Of a DNA stretch of 10,906 nucleotides, positions 6,583 through 10,906 are shown piece after piece. Position numbers and translations under genes: made by a program. The notes under the pieces were generated by a model. That model worked only from the letters and a program-made list of their open reading frames with translations, made no database searches and was not told the origin of the DNA. Source of the stretch: Chloroflexota bacterium (GTDB lineage: Bacteria; Chloroflexota; Anaerolineae; Anaerolineales; Villigracilaceae); contig JAKANW010000050.1 of the NCBI GenBank assembly GCA_021823555.1, positions 1 through 10,906 of the forward strand, written 5' to 3'. Within the stretch, counting starts at the first letter, position 1. Each line of letters starts with the position of its first letter.

Positions 6583-6740
6583 GAGCCAAGTTTACGCTAT
6601 TTTGCAAAAGGTGAGCAAGACAATTTGGATGGCAAGGTTGTATCCCCCCAAGGAACTATCTCGTATTTCATTAGGTTTTAATATTGGCGAGATACCATCT
6701 TGTAAGTCATCTTAATAACGGTTTGAAAGGAATAGAAAAC
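6583..6740. promoter_or_regulatory. Divergent intergenic region, presumed promoters for the carboxylase run and the AIM24 pair
   Basis: This 158-bp gap separates the minus-strand biotin carboxylase start and the plus-strand AIM24-like start, and is visibly more AT-rich than the flanking genes. Divergent promoters are expected by layout. On the minus strand TTGTCT followed 17 bases later by ATAGCG is a weak -35/-10 candidate. On the plus strand TTAATATT near 6677-6684 could serve as a -10. Neither is convincing, and no clear operator palindrome was seen. A TTG-initiated upstream extension of the plus-strand gene from 6684 is not supported by a ribosome site. Confidence 0.35.
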
Positions 6741-7574
6741 ATGGTTCAGCCAGCACAAAATGTTACAGATGCAATAGAGCGCCTGAAGTGCAATTGGTGT
6801 CAGGGCATGAATCTCAAGACGGCCCTCTCGTGCCAGTTTTGCGGCGCGCCCCTCGACCTGGCAGATGTTGTCAGCGAGTCGGGCTGGCGCGAAGCCCCGC
6901 GCCTCAAGGATATGACCGAGTTCCACTTTTATAACAGCACCTGCCAGGTGGAAGGCGAGATCGTGCCGGTCGCCGAGATCAACCTGGCGCAGGGCGACGG
7001 AGTTTATTTCGAGCACCACGTTATGTTGTGGAAGGATCCGTCTGTCCCGATGTCGGTGCTTCAATTGCCGGGCGGCATGAAACGTATGTTGGCCGGCATG
7101 CCGTTCATCATCAGCGTGGCGCAGGGGCCGGGCAGGGTGGCCTTCTCACGCGACGCCACCGGTGAACTGGTGGTGCTCCCGCTTCATCCCGGCATGGAAC
7201 TGGACGTGCGCGAGCATGCCTTCCTGCTGGCTTCCAAAAATATTACGTATTCCTTCCAGCGCATCAAGGGACTGCGCAACATCCTGTTCGGCGGACAGGG
7301 CATGTACATGGATCGTTTCGTGACCACGGACCAGTCCGGGCTGCTGATCCTGCATGGCTATGGCAACGTCTTCGAGCGCACGCTCAAACCGGGCGAGTCG
7401 ATCCTGGTGGAGCCGGGCGCGTTCCTTTACAAAGACTCCACCGTCCAGATGAACGTTCAGATGCAGCAGTTGACCACCGGCCTGTTCGGCGGCTCAGCCA
7501 TGAGCCTGGCGCAGATGATCGGGCCGGGACGGGTCGGCATTCAATCCATGTACGTTCACCACTCCACGGAATAG
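6741..7574 (+). CDS. Zinc-ribbon plus AIM24-like (DUF124) protein, first of a tandem pair
   Basis: A 277-residue soluble protein. Residues 17-34 hold a zinc ribbon, CNWC-x10-CQFC (Cys17, 20, 31, 34). The rest is a beta-rich domain resembling the AIM24/DUF124 family. Signature stretches are VAEINLAQGDGVYFEHHVMLW, GPGRVAFSRDATGELVVLPL, ILFGGQGMYMDRF, SGLLILHGYGNVFERTLKPGESILVEPGAFLY and IGPGRVGIQSMY. AIM24 relatives occur in yeast mitochondria and many bacteria; their biochemical role is not known, so no function is assigned. The ATG at 6741 is chosen over an upstream TTG because GAAAGGAA (6725-6732) precedes it. The stop TAG is followed after eight bases by the paralogue. It is transcribed away from the carboxylase run, so it is probably regulated separately. 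Confidence 0.82.
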   Translation: MVQPAQNVTDAIERLKCNWCQGMNLKTALSCQFCGAPLDLADVVSESGWREAPRLKDMTEFHFYNSTCQVEGEIVPVAEINLAQGDGVYFEHHVMLWKDPSVPMSVLQLPGGMKRMLAGMPFIISVAQGPGRVAFSRDATGELVVLPLHPGMELDVREHAFLLASKNITYSFQRIKGLRNILFGGQGMYMDRFVTTDQSGLLILHGYGNVFERTLKPGESILVEPGAFLYKDSTVQMNVQMQQLTTGLFGGSAMSLAQMIGPGRVGIQSMYVHHSTE

Positions 7575-7582
7575 GAGCCGAC

Positions 7583-8491
7583 ATGAGCGCGACCCCTTCT
7601 GCTCCCGTCTCCGGGCGGACGTATACCTGCAACTGGTGCGGCGCGGTTTCAGACGGCGCTGCGTTGAGCTGCCCGGCCTGCGGCGCGACCATCAACGTCA
7701 AGGAGATCGTCACGCCCACCGGCTGGATCGAGCTACCAGGCCGCAAGGACATGGCCAAACTCCAGATCGGCAACTCGTCCTGCCAGATCGAAGGGCTGTA
7801 CGTCCCGGTGGCGGACTTCAACCTGGCGCAAGGCGACAGCGTTTACTTTGCCCATCACGTCTTGTTGTGGAAGGAAAATTCCGTCAACATCAGCATGATG
7901 TCCATGAAAGGCGCGTGGAAACGGGCGTTTGCAGGCATGCCCATTTTCATGACGCAGGCCGCGGGGCCGGGTCACATTGCCTTCTCGCGCGACCTGCCCG
8001 GTGAATTGCTGGCCCTGCCGCTCCAACCCGGCCAGGCTGTGGATGTGCGCGAACATTTCATGCTGGCCGCCACCAGCCAGGTGGACTACAGTTGGGTCAA
8101 TGCCAACATCTGGTTCAGCACCAAGAACGGCGATGAGACCGAGACCCACTATCCCATTGGCGCGACCCTGGACCGCTTCTCGGCGGGCAAGATGCCGGGG
8201 CTGTTGCTGCTGCATGCTTCGGGCAACGTATTCGTCCGCCAGTTGGCGGCGGGGCAATCCATCCTGATCAAGCCCACCGCGCTGATCTTCAAAGACCCGA
8301 CCGTCAACATGCAATTGCATTTTGAGCACCCCAACAGCGGCTGGAACCTGTGGATGTCCTATATCCAACGATACCTATGGCTGCGACTGGCCGGGCCGGG
8401 ACGGGTTGCCATCCAGTCGGCCTTCGAGCCGGTGGAAGACGACGGCCAGACGATCACCAACCATTCCCCCGCGACCAGGCAAAACTGGTAG
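7583..8491 (+). CDS. Zinc-ribbon plus AIM24-like (DUF124) protein, second of a tandem pair
   Basis: A 302-residue paralogue of the upstream gene. The zinc ribbon CNWC-x10-CPAC (Cys16, 19, 30, 33) has exactly the same spacing, and the AIM24-like domain is collinear with the first copy: FNLAQGDSVYFAHHVLLW, GPGHIAFSRDLPGELLALPL, LLLLHASGNVFVRQLAAGQSILIKP and AGPGRVAIQSAF. Two differences stand out. Where copy 1 keeps the family-typical FGGQG loop, copy 2 has a longer polar stretch (about 175-195, FSTKNGDETETHYPIG). It also ends in a polar tail past the last conserved strand. The ribosome site TAGGAG (7572-7577) uses the upstream stop codon, so the two are translated together and may form a heteromer. 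A hairpin follows 10 bp after the stop. Function is not known. Confidence 0.82.
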   Translation: MSATPSAPVSGRTYTCNWCGAVSDGAALSCPACGATINVKEIVTPTGWIELPGRKDMAKLQIGNSSCQIEGLYVPVADFNLAQGDSVYFAHHVLLWKENSVNISMMSMKGAWKRAFAGMPIFMTQAAGPGHIAFSRDLPGELLALPLQPGQAVDVREHFMLAATSQVDYSWVNANIWFSTKNGDETETHYPIGATLDRFSAGKMPGLLLLHASGNVFVRQLAAGQSILIKPTALIFKDPTVNMQLHFEHPNSGWNLWMSYIQRYLWLRLAGPGRVAIQSAFEPVEDDGQTITNHSPATRQNW

Positions 8492-8500
8492 CGATCACAA

Positions 8501-8536
8501 AAGACAACGGACAGCCCAATGACTGTCCATTGTCTT
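8501..8536. terminator. Hairpin between convergent genes, terminator-like
   Basis: AAGACAACGGACAG (8501-8514) and CTGTCCATTGTCTT (8523-8536) pair over 14 bp with one mismatch on the plus strand, a G-U wobble on the minus strand, and an 8-base loop. It sits in the 74-bp gap between the stops of the second AIM24-like gene and the convergent DUF1579-like gene. A TTTT run follows the stem on the minus strand, so it fits best as the terminator of the minus-strand gene and may act both ways. Each arm is also two 7-bp units (AGACAAC, GGACAGC), in phase with the other heptamer arrays. Confidence 0.65.
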
Positions 8537-8565
8537 ATGAACCGGAACCGCATCCGACCGCCCCG

Positions 8566-9048
8566 TTATTTGCTCCGCCTCAAACGCGTCTCCACCGCCC
8601 TGGCCTCCTCCCCCTCAGGACTGATGCTATAGGCTGTGATGACCAATTCGTCGCCGCTTAAGGCAACTTCCGTGCGCCAGCTCCAGTCCGGGCCGCCGCT
8701 GGGATCGGGATACTGCCCAATGACGGAGAAGCCGTCCTGGCTGGCCGCGCCGACGCAGAACATGATGGCCGTGTTGTTGTGGAAGGTGTCCACCCAACTG
8801 GCTTCGTAGCGTTCCAGCGTGGTGTTGAAGCCGAAGGTGAACATGCCGTGCTGGGGTTCGCCTTCGATGACGCTTTGGTAGAGATACAACGCAAAGCGGC
8901 CGTCCAGCAGCAATTGGATCGTCCCCACGATGGGTGACTCACCGGCGAGCTTTCCCGGTTCAAGCCAAAGTTTGGATATGCCGGTCCAATTGCCGGCAAG
9001 TTGGGAGAGGAAGTGGTGAGGGGTGGAGGATGATTTTTCAAAATTCAT
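8566..9048 (-). CDS. DUF1579-like small beta-barrel protein
   Basis: A 160-residue soluble protein resembling the DUF1579 / lipocalin-like group. The opening block FLSQLAGNWTGISKLWLEPG (13-32) is the usual 'L.G.W.G' start. Later features are the central GMFTFGFNTTLERYEASWVDTFHN (about 68-91) and the C-terminal strand pattern WSWRTEVALSGDELVITAYSISPEG. The family's function is not established; small ligand binding has been suggested for related barrels. The ATG at 9048 has a modest AGGA site upstream. It is convergent with the AIM24-like pair and separated from the carboxyltransferase stop by a 236-bp gap holding a repeat element. It runs in the same direction as the carboxylase genes and could be read from the carboxyltransferase transcript. 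No tie to the CoA pathway is visible. Confidence 0.8.
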   Translation of the reverse strand: MNFEKSSSTPHHFLSQLAGNWTGISKLWLEPGKLAGESPIVGTIQLLLDGRFALYLYQSVIEGEPQHGMFTFGFNTTLERYEASWVDTFHNNTAIMFCVGAASQDGFSVIGQYPDPSGGPDWSWRTEVALSGDELVITAYSISPEGEEARAVETRLRRSK

Positions 9049-9076
9049 GTCCGAATCCTATTTTCAGATATTCAGG

Positions 9077-9278
9077 ATGTCATTGCGAGCCGCCGATGGT
9101 CGAGTGCCACGAAGCGGCGTACACCTGCACTTGCGTGCTGGTGCAAGTGTCGAGACCGAGGCGGCGTGGCAATCCCAACTCACATCCAAGTCTTATTCTT
9201 GAAGATCAGTTGGGATTGCTTCGGGCGGGGTTTCGGTACGGGCTTCGCCCTACTCAACCACCGCCCTCGCAATGACAT
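9077..9278. repeat. 202-bp element with perfect 13-bp terminal inverted repeats
   Basis: The ends are ATGTCATTGCGAG (9077-9089) and CTCGCAATGACAT (9266-9278), exact reverse complements. Inside, GCAATCCCAACT (9169-9180) pairs perfectly with AGTTGGGATTGC (9208-9219), and CACTTGC (9128-9134) with GCAAGTG (9143-9149), so the RNA could fold into a branched structure. No coding region is credible. There is no clear target-site duplication (flanks TTCAGG and TTTGAT differ). It shares its TTGCGA ends and the GATTGCTTCG core with the element at 4031-4104. Together these suggest a non-autonomous, MITE-like or REP-like family. Confidence 0.78.
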
Positions 9279-9284
9279 TTTGAT

Positions 9285-10906
9285 TCACATTCTAAACACG
9301 CCAAAACTATTTTCTTCCACCGGCGAATTCAACACTACCGACAACGCCAATCCCAAAACTTGACGTATATCCACTGGATCAATCACGCCATCGTCCCAAA
9401 GACGCGCAGTTGAGTGATAAGGATTGCCTTCGCTCTCATATTTTTCGAGAATGGGGCGTTTGAATTCCTCCGCTTCATCATTCGTGAGCAAAGGATTTCC
9501 TTCTCTTTGCAACTGCTCCTGCTTAATGGTGAGTAACACATTCGCAGCCTGCTCCCCGCCCATGACGGAGATGCGCGCATTCGGCCACATCCACAGGAAG
9601 CGCGAGCCGTAGGCGCGTCCGCTCATGGCGTAGTTGCCCGCGCCGAACGAGCCGCCGATGACGACGGTCAGCTTGGGGACGCGGGTGGTGGCAACGGCGT
9701 GCACCATCTTGGCGCCGTCTTTGGCGATGCCGCCCGCCTCGTACTCGCGTCCCACCATGAAGCCGGTGATGTTTTGCAGGAACAGCAGCGGGATGCCGCG
9801 CTGGTCGCACAACTCGATGAAGTGAGTCGCCTTGAGCGCGGACTCGCTGAACAGCACGCCATTGTTGGCGATGATGCCGACTGAATATCCGTGAATGCGC
9901 GCAAACCCGCAGACCAGAGTCGTGCCGTAGCGCGCCTTGAACTCACGGAACTTGCTTCCATCTACCAATCGCGCAATGATCTCGTGAACGTCATAAGATG
10001 CTCGAAATGTGCTGGGCAGGATGCCATAGATTTCTTCAGCGGGATAAAGCGGCTCTTCTGGTGCTGACCATGGACCGTTGACCGTGGACCATGACGGTCT
10101 ACCGTCTACGGTCGACGGTCTGGGAAGCGTTTCAACGATGTCGCGCAGAATTTGTAGCGCGTGGTCATCGTCCTCGGCGAAGTGATCCGCCACTCCGCTA
10201 AGCCGGGTATGTACGTCCGCACCGCCAAGGGCTTCCGCGGAAACGTCCTCACCTGTCGCGGCCTTAACCAGCGGCGGCCCGCCCAAAAAGATGGTGCCCG
10301 TGCCTTTGACGATGACCGCCTCGTCGCTCATGGCCGGCACGTACGCGCCGCCCGCCGTGCAACTGCCCATCACTGCCGCGATCTGCGGAATCTTTTTGGC
10401 GGACATGCGCGCCTGGTTGTAGAAGATGCGCCCGAAATGATTGACATCGGGAAAGACTTCGTCCTGCAACGGCAAAAACGCGCCGCCCGAATCGACGAGG
10501 TACAGGCAGGGCAGATGATTCTCTTCGGCGATCTGTTGGGCGCGCAGATGCTTCTTGACCGTCATCGGAAAGTACGAGCCGCCCTTGACCGTGGCATCGT
10601 TGGCGACGATCAGGACTTCCCGTCCGCTCACGCGACCGATGCCCGTGACGATGCCCGCGCCGTGTGCCTCGTTATGATACATGCCCAAAGCCGCAAGGGC
10701 CGAGAGTTCGAGGAAAGGGGAGCCAGGGTCGAGCAGGCGCTCGATGCGGTCGCGCACGAAGAGCTTGCCCTGTTCTTCCTGCCGCTTGCGGCTGCGCGGG
10801 CCGCCGCCCTGCTGCGCGTGCTTGAGCCGCTCGCGCAAGTCTGCGGCGAGGGCAAGGTGGTGTTCTTGATTGGCTTTGAATTGCGGGTCGTCTGGGGAGA
10901 TGGATG
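9285..10906 (-). CDS. mccB: Carboxyltransferase (beta) subunit of 3-methylcrotonyl-CoA carboxylase, N-terminus cut by window edge
   Basis: 539 residues are visible. The frame stays open past the window edge, beginning (from 10904) [20 protein letters not shown], which matches the usual start of MCC beta chains, so only a few codons should be missing. The subunit transfers CO2 from carboxybiotin to 3-methylcrotonyl-CoA in leucine breakdown. Visible blocks are [117 protein letters not shown] and [18 protein letters not shown]. These are near-diagnostic for MCC rather than propionyl- or acetyl-CoA carboxylases. Between the two crotonase-fold halves (visible residues about 261-280) lies an extra segment encoded by a heptamer palindrome. 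Its alpha-chain partners lie 2.7 kb away beyond an unrelated island. Confidence 0.95.
   Translation of the reverse strand, partial: SISPDDPQFKANQEHHLALAADLRERLKHAQQGGGPRSRKRQEEQGKLFVRDRIERLLDPGSPFLELSALAALGMYHNEAHGAGIVTGIGRVSGREVLIVANDATVKGGSYFPMTVKKHLRAQQIAEENHLPCLYLVDSGGAFLPLQDEVFPDVNHFGRIFYNQARMSAKKIPQIAAVMGSCTAGGAYVPAMSDEAVIVKGTGTIFLGGPPLVKAATGEDVSAEALGGADVHTRLSGVADHFAEDDDHALQILRDIVETLPRPSTVDGRPSWSTVNGPWSAPEEPLYPAEEIYGILPSTFRASYDVHEIIARLVDGSKFREFKARYGTTLVCGFARIHGYSVGIIANNGVLFSESALKATHFIELCDQRGIPLLFLQNITGFMVGREYEAGGIAKDGAKMVHAVATTRVPKLTVVIGGSFGAGNYAMSGRAYGSRFLWMWPNARISVMGGEQAANVLLTIKQEQLQREGNPLLTNDEAEEFKRPILEKYESEGNPYHSTARLWDDGVIDPVDIRQVLGLALSVVLNSPVEENSFGVFRM
10066..10122. repeat. 57-bp palindromic heptamer array in frame inside mccB
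   Basis: On the plus strand one arm is three 7-bp units (TGGACCG, TTGACCG, TGGACCA; 10071-10091). The other is four units (ACGGTCT, ACCGTCT, ACGGTCG, ACGGTCT; 10094-10121), roughly the reverse complement of the first. The layout and unit sequence match the array at 730-779. The 57 bp equals 19 codons and encodes a Pro/Ser/Trp/Thr/Val/Gly-rich stretch at the linker between the carboxyltransferase halves, just before [12 protein letters not shown], with no stop codon. Confidence 0.82.

Noticed and set aside
6684..6740. A TTG start 19 codons upstream for the first AIM24-like protein
   Set aside because: There is no ribosome site, and the extension lacks any match to the second copy; ATG at 6741 has GAAAGGAA upstream.
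9077..9278. A structured regulatory RNA such as a riboswitch or tRNA-like gene
   Set aside because: The stems are explained by terminal and internal inverted repeats shared with another element; no known riboswitch or tRNA core was seen.
10066..10122. A CRISPR-like or protein-binding iteron array
   Set aside because: Units are 7 bp with no spacers, degenerate, and inside a coding gene, so neither CRISPR nor a replication iteron fits.

Overview
The window reads as a stretch of moderately GC-rich bacterial chromosome, probably from an uncultured or poorly studied lineage. The protein set and the dense intergenic short repeats suggest Chloroflexota (Anaerolineae-like). This placement is an impression from gene content, not a tree. 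No rRNA, tRNA, CRISPR array, transposase or phage gene was seen. Coding density is high: the longest gaps are 236 bp (9049-9284, filled by a repeat element) and 158 bp (6583-6740, a divergent intergenic region).

Right end, 9285-10906 (minus strand): the carboxyltransferase subunit of a 3-methylcrotonyl-CoA-carboxylase-type enzyme, cut by the window edge at its N-terminus. Middle, 6741-9048: an island of other genes. It holds two tandem plus-strand paralogues with an N-terminal zinc ribbon and an AIM24-like beta domain, then a convergent minus-strand DUF1579-like gene, with a terminator-like hairpin between them.

Left two thirds, 1-6582: a long minus-strand run of eight closely packed genes. 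In transcription order these are biotin carboxylase, a separate biotinyl (BCCP) subunit, a MaoC-fold hydratase, a CitE/CLYBL-type CoA lyase, a 112-residue unknown protein, an EamA-type transporter, a double-GNAT-like protein, and a short-chain dehydrogenase whose C-terminus runs off base 1. Gaps are -1 to 91 bp, so an operon or overlapping operons is likely.

The carboxylase subunits, MaoC hydratase and CitE-type lyase together resemble the leucine-catabolic locus of Mycobacterium tuberculosis (accD1-accA1-...-MaoC-citE). There the lyase has been linked to both leucine breakdown and itaconate (citramalyl-CoA) dissimilation. The inferred role here is branched C5/C6 acyl-CoA catabolism: carboxylation of 3-methylcrotonyl-CoA, hydration of a branched enoyl-CoA, and cleavage of a branched 3-hydroxyacyl-CoA such as citramalyl-CoA to acetyl-CoA plus pyruvate.

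The most unusual feature is a set of heptanucleotide (7-bp period) arrays, several of them palindromic. Two lie in frame inside the carboxylase genes, at the inter-domain linker of the carboxyltransferase and the C-terminal tail of the biotin carboxylase. One supplies the stop codon of the GNAT-like gene, and two related hairpins lie between genes. A second family, with ATTGCGA/TCGCAAT-type inverted ends, sits at 4031-4104 and 9077-9278.
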